Of a stretch of 64,000 bases of DNA, positions 49,935-59,700 are shown in pieces. The DNA is from UBA6522 sp965204155 (GTDB lineage Bacteria; Pseudomonadota; Gammaproteobacteria; Steroidobacterales; Rariloculaceae). The stretch is from the NCBI GenBank assembly GCA_965204155.1, contig OZ241971.1, positions 248,001-312,000 of the forward strand, read 5' to 3'. Every line of letters starts with the position of its first letter. Positions within the stretch are counted from its first letter, which is position 1. The notes beneath the pieces are model-generated. The model ran no database searches, had not been told where the DNA came from, and saw only the letters and a list, made by a program, of their open reading frames with translations. The position numbers and the translations under genes were made by a program.

Positions 49935-51107
49935 GTGGAAGAACTGACCGGGAGACCGACGCCGTTCACGGAAATCTTCAGGGCCGCGGGCGGGCCGGAC
50001 GCGTACTGGATCGACTGGAACGGCCTGCAGATTCCGATCGTCGTCAACGACTACATGGCGGAACTGCATGCGGGCAGGAACGCGGTGGGCATCGTCGACA
50101 CGTCCGGACTGCGCAAACTGCACGTCACCGGAAGCGATGCGGGGAAGCTCCTGGACTTCGTGCTGGTCCGCAGCGTCGGCGATCTGCCGCCCGGGCGCGT
50201 CGCCTACGCGCTGCTGACGACCGGCGAAGGGCGGATCAGGGACGATGCCACGGTGTTCCGGCTGCACGGCGAGGGTTTTCTCGTGGCCAGCGCCAGCGAT
50301 CTGCGGTCGTGGATCGAGGGGCATCGCGGCGGTTACGACGCCTCGGCCGCGGACGTGAGTGACGAATGGTGCGTGCTGTCGGTGTTCGGGCCGCAAAGCC
50401 ATGCGCTGTTGCGTGGGGCGGGCATCGGGGGGCTGGAATCGCTGAAGGCATTCAACTTCGTCCGGGCCGAAATCGGCGGCCTGCGCTTTCACGTGTCGCG
50501 AACGGGATTCAGCGGCGGTCTCGGTTACGAACTCTGGATTCCGTGGAGCGGCGGCGAAGCGGTGTGCCGGCGCCTGCTCGACTCGCCCCGCGGCGGCGAC
50601 GCGAGATTCATCGGCGTGGGCGCCCTGGACATCCTGCGGACCGAGGCGGGCTACCTGTTGCCGGGACACGATTTCCCGCTGGCGGGCGCGGGCGGGGACG
50701 GGGACCCGGAGGAGTTTCGGTCGCCGTTCGACATGGGGCTGGACTGGCTCATCGACTTCGAGCGCGACGATTTTGTCGGCAGGACGCGCCTGCTGGAAGA
50801 AAGGCGGGCCGGCTCCCGGTACGAACTGTTCGCGGTGGAACTTGAGGTGGATGCCGACCTTCAGATCGAAAGTCTGGCCGGCACGGCCTTGTACGCCGCC
50901 GCCGGGGAACGGGTCGGGGAGATGTTCGCCGGCGGCTTTTCGCTCCAGTTGGGCAAGTACGTGGGCCTGTGCAACGTTCGGCGAGGCTCGGTTGCCGCCG
51001 GCGCGCAAGTGACTGCCGGGGACGGGAGCTGGCCCGCTGTGCTGAGGCGATCGCCCCTCTACGCGAGCCCGCTCAGAACGCAAACCCCGCCGCCCCAAGC
51101 CGCTTGA
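49935..51107 (+). CDS. GcvT-like aminomethyltransferase-family protein
   Basis: A 390-aa folate-binding protein of the glycine-cleavage-T/DmdA group. Seen: HAGRNAVGIVDTSGLRKLHVTGSDAGKLLDFVLVRSVGDLPPGRVAYALLTTGEGRIRDDATVFRL in the N-terminal half, then VSRTGFSGGLGYELWIP, and IGVGALDILRTEAGYLLPGHDF. No other glycine-cleavage gene is near, so a demethylase or methyl-transfer role is more likely than glycine cleavage. The start is GTG at 49935. It ends the FAD-GcvT operon. Confidence 0.92.
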   Translation: MEELTGRPTPFTEIFRAAGGPDAYWIDWNGLQIPIVVNDYMAELHAGRNAVGIVDTSGLRKLHVTGSDAGKLLDFVLVRSVGDLPPGRVAYALLTTGEGRIRDDATVFRLHGEGFLVASASDLRSWIEGHRGGYDASAADVSDEWCVLSVFGPQSHALLRGAGIGGLESLKAFNFVRAEIGGLRFHVSRTGFSGGLGYELWIPWSGGEAVCRRLLDSPRGGDARFIGVGALDILRTEAGYLLPGHDFPLAGAGGDGDPEEFRSPFDMGLDWLIDFERDDFVGRTRLLEERRAGSRYELFAVELEVDADLQIESLAGTALYAAAGERVGEMFAGGFSLQLGKYVGLCNVRRGSVAAGAQVTAGDGSWPAVLRRSPLYASPLRTQTPPPQAA

Positions 51108-51166
51108 AAGCGTCATATGATCGGAATACGCTCGTCACATGACGAGTTTTCCGTTGAGACGCGCCA

Positions 51167-51637
51167 ATGAATCTTGAATCCTATGCCCACCCTGCGAGTT
51201 TGCCTTCCAGTGTGTCCTTTCGTGTGGCCAGGCTGCTTGCACTTGAAGTGGAGGACCCGGAGGACATGGGCGATCTGCAGTTGGCGAAACGCATTGCCGG
51301 CGGCCTGCAGCCCAGTTCGGTATTTGCCCTGGGCGATGTAATCGGCAAGAGCCGCGTGATCGGCGCCATGGTTCCCGAAGCCACCTTGCGCAGGGCTCGC
51401 AAGGCGGGAAAGCCTCTGTCGAGGGAACTCAGCGAGCGCCTCTACGAAGTGGGCCGTGTCGTCGATGCAGTCAGCGTCGTGTATCACGGCGACCGGGGCA
51501 GCATCGAGGCTTTTCTCAACCGTTCCCATTCGTTGCTCGACGGAGAGTCGCCCCTCGATGTGGCCAGATCCAGTTCGGCGGGCGCGGTCGCGGTCCTGAA
51601 TCTTGTGCGCCGCATTGAGGCCAGCGTCGTGGTTTGA
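51167..51637 (+). CDS. Xre/MbcA/ParS-type antitoxin
   Basis: A 156-aa protein matching the antitoxin group paired with RES toxins: an N-terminal helical region and a C-terminal toxin-binding domain (SERLYEVGRVVDAVSVVYHGDRGSIEAFLNRSHSLLDGESPLDVARSSSAGAVAVLNLVRRIEASVV). Its stop overlaps the RES start by 4 bases. It probably represses its own promoter. Confidence 0.92.
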   Translation: MNLESYAHPASLPSSVSFRVARLLALEVEDPEDMGDLQLAKRIAGGLQPSSVFALGDVIGKSRVIGAMVPEATLRRARKAGKPLSRELSERLYEVGRVVDAVSVVYHGDRGSIEAFLNRSHSLLDGESPLDVARSSSAGAVAVLNLVRRIEASVVV

Positions 51638-52068
51638 TGAGGCCGAGAGTCCTGGCGGAGGCGCTTGGGGCTTACCGGATTGGCGACCCCGATGGAGAGT
51701 TTCCCGTCTGGAGCGCCGAAGGAGCAAAGCGGGTCCAGGGAAGGTGGCACGCCACGGGTCAGGAGGTCATTTGCGCGTCGGAACACTACTCTACCGCACT
51801 GCTCGAAAAACTGGCGCAGTGCAATGGGATTCTCCCTCCGAATCAACATTTTGTCGAAGCGACCATACCTCAGGGAGTGACTTACGAAGTCGTTTCGGGG
51901 GACTCTCTCCCGGGCTGGTCCGGTTCAAGCGGCGCGTCGGCACGCGCTTTCGGGAGCCAATGGTACAGGGACCTTGCCCGCAATCGTATCGTGGTGGGGC
52001 TGGAGGTGCCTGTCTGGTGGGACCATAGGCTGTTCGGAAATCCGGCGCCCAAACCCGAAGCTCGTTGA
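51634..52068 (+). CDS. RES-domain toxin (NAD+-degrading family)
   Basis: A 144-aa RES protein. Family members deplete NAD+. Motifs: GAYRIGDPDGEFPVWSAEGAKRVQGRWHATGQEVICASEHYSTALLEKLAQ, then the conserved end WWDHRLFGNPAPKP (family pattern E-H-N-x-L-x-N-P-x-H-P, here with some changes). Its first third is duplicated as a fragment at 32383-32457. It is coupled to the antitoxin by ATGA. Confidence 0.9.
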   Translation: MMRPRVLAEALGAYRIGDPDGEFPVWSAEGAKRVQGRWHATGQEVICASEHYSTALLEKLAQCNGILPPNQHFVEATIPQGVTYEVVSGDSLPGWSGSSGASARAFGSQWYRDLARNRIVVGLEVPVWWDHRLFGNPAPKPEAR

Positions 52069-52696
52069 TCTTCAAAATAGGCCCGCTTCGCCCAGTCCGA
52101 CTACTTTCGGGACGCCGATCTCGTACGAACGCTGAATGCCATGGGAGCGGATGGCCAGATAATACGTGCCCGCCTTGAGTTCGCGCCGGCTCCAGCCAAG
52201 TTTGTCAGCCCCGTCATCATTGACGATTGCGAAATCGAAGCCTGCTTGTACCGGCTCGCAGACCCCAGCCTTAGACGCTTCCACGCCCAAGCCGATAGCT
52301 TCGAGCATCGTACGACCGGATCACCCACGCGCCGCGCACGTCCAGTCCCCTTGTCGCGGCTGTTACTCGAAACACCACGGTCCCTCAGCCGATCCAGCTC
52401 GATGCTATCGGCGATCCGTAGCAGTCTCGCAGGCTTTGGTTTAGACTCGAAGTTGACCTGTCCGGTGAAAAATCCGGGAAAAAACAAATGTCAACGTGTT
52501 CACTTCCAATCCGAATCACATCGAGTTCGCAATTCTTAGTATCTGACGATGAGGGGTTATTCTTGCTTGGGGAATCTCGTTCAGCTTGTATTCCGTCGCA
52601 CCGTAACGAGCATTGCACCAGGAAGTGTCCGGTACGCTGATAGCGATTGTCCCAGACAACACTGTGTCCAACCAGCCACGAAAGGAAAGCGCATCA
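52069..52696. other. Gap with a worn minus-strand open frame
   Basis: About 630 bp. On the minus strand, 52308-52072 encodes FDFAIVNDDGADKLGWSRRELKAGTYYLAIRSHGIQRSYEIGVPKV, reminiscent of a secreted-protein PPC-like beta domain, but with no signal peptide or full domain. It is probably the tail of a broken gene. The last 100 bp should carry the promoter of the FRG gene. Confidence 0.4.
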
Positions 52697-53965
52697 ATGG
52701 CAAGTTCAAGTCATACCGACCTCTGGGCACTTCAAATTGAAGAGATGGACCCATTGGAACGGGCCAACTGTTGTGAGTTTGGCCCGTATCTTGTAACACC
52801 CAAAGGACGCCTTTGCCTGCCGATTGAGGCGATTAGGCGAGGCGAACGCACTGAGGAATGGCCCAGAGGTCAAGCCCCGGGGTGGACGCGTATCCGAATT
52901 GATGGTGCAACGGATGAGCGTCACTGGAGCGCACTAGGCTCGGATTTCCTCTTTGCCGAATCCCAAAGTAGGTCTATTCCCGTCCACACGGTCAATCGTG
53001 ACGCACGGGCAGGTACGACCAACAACGGTGGAGGCCTAGTTCGGGCTGTGTTCCAAGGCAAAGCATTCGCCTTCTGCAACCAGTTATTCCTATTACCAGA
53101 AGAAACGGACTTTGTGCTGAACTCGTTTCGATATCACATTCGAGACATGGACCCACTATCTGTCTTTGTGGGATATAGGGGCCAATCTCAAGCATACCCG
53201 GAGATCCTATCGCCGGGACTGTTTAGGACTGGGAATACGCTTGCTAGCAAGTCAAGTGAGGATTGGGGTCGCCAATCGAGAATCGTCGGAAATATCCTCA
53301 AGCAGCGCTTCCTTGAGAACGAGAACAAGGCCCTTACCGACATTGAGGCCGCAGGAATTATGCAGCACCATTATCTGCTAGGTGCCACTGACCTTCTCGA
53401 CCTCACGTTTGACATAAATGTCGCGAAGTGGTTTGCACTGAATGAATGGCAGACACGCCGTGAGTATCGCAAAAAGCAGTTCGTTGCTTGTACCTCCGAA
53501 GAAGAGGCGTTATGCGGAGCTAGCCGTATCGTCTTGATCGCGGTTCGATCAATCGGCTCGATGCCAATTCCGAAGGATGTCTGGGACAATTTGCAAATTG
53601 GAATTAGGTCAAACCTTTGGGACGGCTATCCTGAGATTGAAACCCTCTCGCAGTTCGAAACACTGCCATCCAACCTGGCGCCTTTGTGGTCTGAGTTCCC
53701 GAAGAGACAACGAGGGTTTGGCCTCCGCGGCATCGGTCCAATGGACTCCGATCCGGATGGTGCGGTGCTTGCTGCTTGGGAGTACGTTTATCATCCGCAT
53801 CATTTCCCGGATGGATGGGATCGCTTCGGAGGTCCAACATTGACCCTAGACGGGCGTACGTTCGAGAGAGGCGAGGACTCTGCGGGCTTATCTGAATACC
53901 TTTTCCCAGACCCTCCGGATTGGTTGATTGCAACGAAGAAAGAGGTGGACTGGATGCTGGCCTGA
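52697..53965 (+). CDS. FRG-domain protein
   Basis: A 422-aa protein with an FRG domain: VFVGYRGQSQAYPEILSPGLFR holds the Y-R-G-Q signature, followed about 80 residues later by IMQHHYLLGATDLLDLTFDINVAKWFAL, the Q-H-x-x-x-x-T-x-L-L-D segment. FRG proteins occur in defence and toxin contexts, with unknown chemistry. The start ATG 52697 has an AAGGAA ribosome site. Base composition is nearer 50% GC than the neighbours, and it sits beside a toxin-antitoxin pair, both signs of transfer. Confidence 0.88.
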   Translation: MASSSHTDLWALQIEEMDPLERANCCEFGPYLVTPKGRLCLPIEAIRRGERTEEWPRGQAPGWTRIRIDGATDERHWSALGSDFLFAESQSRSIPVHTVNRDARAGTTNNGGGLVRAVFQGKAFAFCNQLFLLPEETDFVLNSFRYHIRDMDPLSVFVGYRGQSQAYPEILSPGLFRTGNTLASKSSEDWGRQSRIVGNILKQRFLENENKALTDIEAAGIMQHHYLLGATDLLDLTFDINVAKWFALNEWQTRREYRKKQFVACTSEEEALCGASRIVLIAVRSIGSMPIPKDVWDNLQIGIRSNLWDGYPEIETLSQFETLPSNLAPLWSEFPKRQRGFGLRGIGPMDSDPDGAVLAAWEYVYHPHHFPDGWDRFGGPTLTLDGRTFERGEDSAGLSEYLFPDPPDWLIATKKEVDWMLA

Positions 53966-54097
53966 AATTGACGCCTTCAAATCTATTTTCGACTTCTGAG
54001 GACCTCATGGAACAGCTACCGCAGAAAATGTGGAGATCAAGGGCGGCTTCGTGTTCGACTGAGTGCCGACGCAGCGCTATGAAGCCAACAGCGCCTC

Positions 54098-54205
54098 GAC
54101 ATCATGGATTGACCTGCCCTGACCTCAAGCACCGTGGGTTATGTTTGGGGTCGGACCTTTGACACAGAGCCACATTGAGGTCAGGGTAGGTCAATCCATG
54201 ATGTC
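54098..54205. repeat. Palindromic element: 31-bp inverted repeats, 46-bp loop
   Basis: Left arm 54098-54128 and right arm 54175-54205 are reverse complements with one mismatch (arms start GACATCATGGATTGACC). The loop includes GGGGTCGGACCTTTGACAC, similar to motifs that flank REP-associated transposase elements. It looks like a small non-autonomous element or relic just downstream of the FRG gene. Confidence 0.85.
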
Positions 54206-54277
54206 TAGCAGGTGTTCAGCGTCATCGCGTTCAACCTGATGTGAGCCTTGGAAACCGGCACTGTCCAGCGACTATCC

Positions 54278-54523
54278 ATGAATCGAAAACGACGCACGAT
54301 CCGACCGCTTCAGACCATCCAGACCTTGCGCTGTCGATTTACCAATCGCGCCGGCGTGCCGATGAAGCCGAACGGCCGCCTAATATTCGATGTCGGCAAC
54401 AATCCGAACGGTCGAGAGCGATTCCTGGCCATGCAGAAAGCTCTCGCGGCCTGGAGTTTTTTCTACATCAAGGCTAAGTTCACTCACACCCGAGCTGCCT
54501 TTGGCGCCTATTGGCGCGCCTGA
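54278..54523 (+). CDS. Possible small protein beside the palindrome
   Basis: An 81-codon frame from ATG 54278 (MNRKRRTIRPLQTIQTLRCRFTNRAGVPMKPNGRLIFDVGNNPNGRERFLAMQKAL...), basic and without recognised domain. It overlaps the end of the ankyrin gene by 44 bp (convergent). It may be a real cargo gene or a chance frame. Confidence 0.3.
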   Translation: MNRKRRTIRPLQTIQTLRCRFTNRAGVPMKPNGRLIFDVGNNPNGRERFLAMQKALAAWSFFYIKAKFTHTRAAFGAYWRA

Positions 54524-56171
54524 GAAGATCGTATATCTCACCGTCCTCAGCCATCACACGCTGGCCAAGGTGTGAACTTGTACGCCTCGAACGTACGTAA
54601 TCGAGTGCGGTCCGACTTTCGCTCGCGATTTCCACGTCGACACAAGCATCAATCAATACCTGTACTTTGGAAACCCGATTGTCGACGGTGTGGTTAGTTG
54701 CCGCAATGTACAACGGTGTACCGTCCCAGCTAATCGCGTTCACATTCGCCCCCGCTTCTATCAGCAGCTCCAGATTCCCCACGTCGGAACCGAAGAATCT
54801 ATAGACGGCCCCATGAATGGCGAGCCAGCTGTCACTGCTTCGATTGACATCTGCACCCCCGTCGATAAGCGCTTCGACAATCTCCCGCTTGGCCATAAGC
54901 TCGCCCGTATTCCATGGCTCGCCATACGACCTCCCAAGTGGTGGTTCTTGAACCGCGATCTCCAAGGCTGTCATGCCTCTTACAAACCAAGGACAAAACG
55001 CATCCACGTCCACACCTGCTTCGATCAGGAGCCTCAACACATCGAAATCCGCCCGCCATGCCGATTGGTGCAAGACGCAGGGCACGGCATTCGCATCTGC
55101 CCCGTGCGCCAGAAGCAGAGAGACTATTTCTGCATTGCCTGTTGGAACGGCCATCGAAAGTGGACTGTACGAATCGCTATCTTCTTCCCCATTCGGAAAT
55201 ACAAAACGATCAACGTACATTGCATTTGCATTTGCTCCGGCAATGAGCATCCTTTCGGCCAGAGCCAGCCTTTCTCTCTGCACAGCAAGCATGAAGGGGC
55301 TTGATTTTGAGGAATGGGTGAATCTGTAGGTAGTGAATTCACCATTAATGTCTTGGTCCCTGCGCGTTTCCCGATCGCCATTAAAAGCCAAGCTGTTCGG
55401 AGAAGCCCCTATATCGAGAAGGAAGCCCGCCATTGCAGTATCGTTGTCATACACTGCCTTGAAAAGCAAAGACCCCTCCCAATAGGTCGGCGTTCCGGGC
55501 GGTCGTTCACCTGAATACGTGCCCACATACAGATTGGGTTCACCAAGCCAAGTGCCGCGTGCATAGGCATCCACTTCTGCGCCATGTGCCACGAGCATCC
55601 GAACAAGTTCCAAATCTCGTCTGTCGAAGGCATACGCCAGTTCGGATGCTTCGTTGTCGGGCAACACGTCAGGGGTCGCGCCAGCATCCAGAAGCGCCAT
55701 GGCCAGACCTCGATTCTGATGATAAACCACAGATTGCCATAATGCTGTTTCCCCGGAATGGTTTCGAGCGTTCACACTCGCGCCCATCTCGACCAGAGTC
55801 TCGACCGTCTGCAAATCGCGAGCGGCGTGAAGCACGGTGTTTCCGCGACTATCGGTCGCGCTAATGTCGGCACCGCCTTCTATAAGCGTGCCTAACATTT
55901 CGTGCGCTCCCGACTCTACGGCAACCATGAGAGCGGTCTGTCCGCTGGCGGGGGTATTCACATCGATCCCGGCTTCAAGCAATAGAGATAAGGCAAGCGA
56001 ATCGCGATTCTTGACCGCGTCAATTAAGGCTGCGGCACCAAACTGAATCCCAATGCTTGCAAGCTCTCTGCGTGCCTCCAATTGCGCCGTCCGGCTCGAA
56101 TCCTGAGCGCATATGAATTCTGTTTGGATGCACAGAATTGCCGCAGTCAAGAAGAGACTTCTTACGGACAC
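54480..56171 (-). CDS. Exported ankyrin-repeat protein
   Basis: A 563-aa protein with a signal peptide (MSVRSLFLTAAILCIQTEFICAQ) and ankyrin repeats through most of its length (e.g. NTPASGQTALMVAVESGAHEMLGTLIEGGADISATDSRGNTVLHAA, then VNARNHSGETALWQSV...). Ankyrin repeats mediate protein binding; secreted ones in symbionts may reach host proteins, but that is speculation here. Composition is lower in GC than the chromosome average. It stands alone, convergent with the small frame at 54278. Confidence 0.9.
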   Translation of the reverse strand: MSVRSLFLTAAILCIQTEFICAQDSSRTAQLEARRELASIGIQFGAAALIDAVKNRDSLALSLLLEAGIDVNTPASGQTALMVAVESGAHEMLGTLIEGGADISATDSRGNTVLHAARDLQTVETLVEMGASVNARNHSGETALWQSVVYHQNRGLAMALLDAGATPDVLPDNEASELAYAFDRRDLELVRMLVAHGAEVDAYARGTWLGEPNLYVGTYSGERPPGTPTYWEGSLLFKAVYDNDTAMAGFLLDIGASPNSLAFNGDRETRRDQDINGEFTTYRFTHSSKSSPFMLAVQRERLALAERMLIAGANANAMYVDRFVFPNGEEDSDSYSPLSMAVPTGNAEIVSLLLAHGADANAVPCVLHQSAWRADFDVLRLLIEAGVDVDAFCPWFVRGMTALEIAVQEPPLGRSYGEPWNTGELMAKREIVEALIDGGADVNRSSDSWLAIHGAVYRFFGSDVGNLELLIEAGANVNAISWDGTPLYIAATNHTVDNRVSKVQVLIDACVDVEIASESRTALDYVRSRRTSSHLGQRVMAEDGEIYDLLRRANRRQRQLGCE

Positions 56172-56766
56172 TGTCGGTTCCCCCCCAAAATTGCGACACC
56201 GATACTATACGGCAAGAGTGGTCCCCACGGAATCGACCGGGCCACGTAGAACCTCCGGTTGCAGGTCGGAGACGCTGACGGGCGCAGGAGCGGAACCCGG
56301 AACTTGAATGCAGGGCGCGTGACCGCTGTGCAATGAACTCAGTAGCGGTCCTGCCGCGTGTTTTGTGTCGAATACACCGCCATCGGTGCCGTCTATTCCG
56401 CGATTCGGACGATTGCCACCCGTTGGCGTATCAAAGCAGCCAGCGGACCCGAAAACGGTGCTGTCGCGCATGACCAGGGTGGCATGGAAACCTCCATGTT
56501 AGGTACTTTCAAGCTCATCGACGCCAAATCGGGTGGCGCGGTCAATGAGGCGATTCACCGGCTCGCGGATCGTTTCTTTCGTGCGAGTGGATTTGGTCAC
56601 GGTGTGGCCTCCCCGGCATGGGGGATGAAAAAACAGACTCTCGAACTGTCGGCAGCATCTTCGGCTCCGGTGCCCGTAACTCGACGTGCCATGCGGAACG
56701 AGAGGTGGGTTGACGTGGACAATCGCCGGATCCCCTGAACAAGCGTTCGGCCGAAGCTCCGTCCCT
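56172..56766. other. Intergenic stretch without recognised gene
   Basis: About 590 bp between the ankyrin protein start and the subtilase stop. A minus-strand frame ending near 56499 reads TKSTRTKETIREPVNRLIDRATRFGVDELEST but shows no start signal. Nothing else is recognisable. Confidence 0.4.
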
Positions 56767-59700
56767 TCAGTCGGAGTTGCCCACCCGCTCGAAGAACAGG
56801 ATGCGGCTGTCCGGCGTGGCCAGGTAGGCGTGCCTGCCGTCCGGGCTGAGCGCCAGACTTCGGGGCGCATGGAATTCGGGCACGACGTTGTTGAAGCGGT
56901 CAATGCGCCGGATGACGTCCGTGAGCGAAAGCGTGCCGGACTCCGGGTCGTAAAGAACGCCCAGTACCGATCCGTGGCAGAACAGGTCGATGCCGGGTGT
57001 TGCCGATCGGGGCGCCCCGAACCGGCAGCCCGGCACACTCAACCCGCCGCCAAGGTGATCGTTGAGCGGCAGACTGTGCAGGCTTTGCGGACTCGCGGGG
57101 TCGGAGCCCACGTCGAAAATCTGCACTTCGTTGCCCACGGTCGAGTCGGTGAAGGCAAACAGGTAGGCGTCGTCGTGGCTGATCGCCAGGCCGCCGTGCT
57201 GGGCGAATTCGAAATTATCGTTCATCAGCGGCAGGGAACCGGCTTCGGTGAGCGCCCCCGTGTCCGCATCCCGTTCGAAGACCACCAGGGCACGGTTCGT
57301 CAGGGCATGGACGTGGGTGTCGCCGTTGGAGATGAGGGCATCCAGAAATTTGTCCGGGAAATTGACGGGCGGATTGTCACGCAAGCCGCCGTCCTCGCCG
57401 ATATCGAGCACGGCGAGACTGATCCCCGGGATTATCACGTATATGGACGAGGCGGCCGAGTCCATGAAGGCGCGGCGGTCGCCGCACAGGCCTGCGCCGA
57501 CTTCGGCGCTGCGTTCGTCGGCGAGGCGTCCGCCGGACGTCGAAAAGATATCCCAATACGCGCAACTGTGCGCGTACAACCGGCTTCTGCGTGTGTCGTA
57601 GAGCAGCGATGGCCCCACGGACCAGTCCTTCGAAAGCGTTTGCGACAGCGTCAGGGCGCCCGAGGCGGGATCGCGCTCAAAGGCGGCCAAACCGCCCGGG
57701 GTGGCCGCGTAGAGCGTGCCGCCGCCTTCGCCGAAGGCCAGTCCCGAGAGCCCGGAGAGATAATCGGGATCAATATAGGCGCCAGCCGGGTCCGCCTCCC
57801 CGCCCGCCAGATGGCCGCGGTACCTAAGCCACACCGGCGCGGCGGTCTCTCCCCAGCGCAACGTGAATGCGCCGCCGGGTCCTTCGTCCAGCGCGCCCAG
57901 CCGGATCAGATAGCGCCCGCCGCCATCGGCGTGGAACACGACGTCGGCGGAAAAGGATGGCGCGGCCGGTTCCTGGCCCATGTCCGGCGTATTCACCGAG
58001 CTATGTCCGATCGGTGACGGGGAAGCGGGGCGCCGGCTGACGCCGAGCAGTTCCAGCGATCCGTCCGGGGCCACTTCGTAAACGGCCAGCGCGAAGGGCA
58101 GGCCGGCGCCTTCCAGGCGAAACCGGTACCAGCCCGCGGCCGGCGCTTCGTAGCTCCACCACAGGGAGGAATGGCCGAGCCCGCTGAAGCGCTCGCCCGG
58201 ATCGACGGTCGCGAACGCGCTGGAGCCCGCGACAGAACCGGCCGCGCCGGAGAGCGGCGCCGCGCCGCTGACACCGTCATTGGCGGGCGTGTGCCCCCAG
58301 GCCAGCGATGCAACCAGATGATCCTCGGCAAACGCGCTCAAATCGCCGCCGGGCAGTCCCGCCGAGATCCAGTAGCGCTGGTCCCTGACGGCATCCAGCG
58401 TAAATTCGAACGACGCGATCCCCTGCCCGGTCGCGCCCGCCAGACGCAGGCTGCCCGGCGATTCCCCGGTAAACGCCGCGATCCGCATCCGCGAATGCAC
58501 CGCATCCTCAAGACGCCACGTGTAGGTTCCGGTCTCGGGCGCGGTCCAGACCCACCACCTGCTGCGGACCCCGGTCTCGGGCGGCTCGCCGGGCTCCACG
58601 GTGGAATCCCCACGCACTTCCACATGGTGCGACCAGGTTTCGCCGGCGATGGGCTCGGCGCCGGCAAGGTCGTCGTTGCCGGCGTCCCGTTCCACGTACC
58701 GCCAGTTCAGATCGTACGCAGCCCCCGCGCGAAACGCCGACTCGGCCGCCACGGCGATGCGGTAGCCGTCACCGGCGCGCACCGGGAAAATGGCCTTGTC
58801 GTCCGGCCGTTGGGACACCAGGCGCAGTTCGGCCGGCGTCTCGCCGGTGAAGGCCATGACGAACCCGCTGCTCGAGTCGAAGCGGACCGCGCCGTCCCGC
58901 GGCGCCGTCCAGTGGTGCCAGACGGTGGAGGCGAGCCCGCCGAACCACTCGCCCGGCTCAAGCGTCGCGCCCTGCGTGCTGCCCGCGAAGTCGCCTTGGG
59001 CGCCTTCGATGGCCTCGCCGAATTCGAAATCGTCGTTGGCCGGGCGCTCGAGCGCGGACCAGCCGAGCGTCACCGGCATGGAACGGCCGTAACCTGTCGT
59101 GCGGTGCGTGCCGTTGCTCACGCGCACGCGGTAGGACTGTCCCCGCCGGGCGTAGAAGTTTCCGTCGCTGGATGCGTTGGTTTCGATCCGGTGCAGACCC
59201 GCGATGCGATCGCCCGAGTACACATCGACGTAGAGGGGCTCCGCCTCGTGCGGGCGCCGGCCCAGATCGAACCGGAAGTGACCGTCCGCCGGAGCGGTCC
59301 ACGCGTACCACGCGGATGCGGCCGGGCGCCCGCGCGGCGGCTCCAGCGCCACGTTGTCGGCCAGCGTCGAATCGCCGCGAGCGTCGGTGAGCGCCACCGC
59401 CGGCTCGCCGGGCTCGGTGGAGAAGCTCGCCAGATCCAGATCGACGGCGCCTTTTGCGCCCTCGATCCCGAACGCGTCGGCGAAAGCGTCGTTTTCTCGC
59501 GGCGGGACCACCTGCGGTTCCACGACGGCCGCGCCGACGCCCAGCGGCAACACCGCCGCGTTGGCGTTCCACGCGGTCGCCGTGAAATAAAGCCGCACCG
59601 CTCCGTCCTGCTTGCCTTCGTAATCGACGACCAACTCGACCTCCTGCGCCTCGCCGGCGCCGATTTCGCCCAACGCGAGATGCGTTCCCACGGCCCAGTC

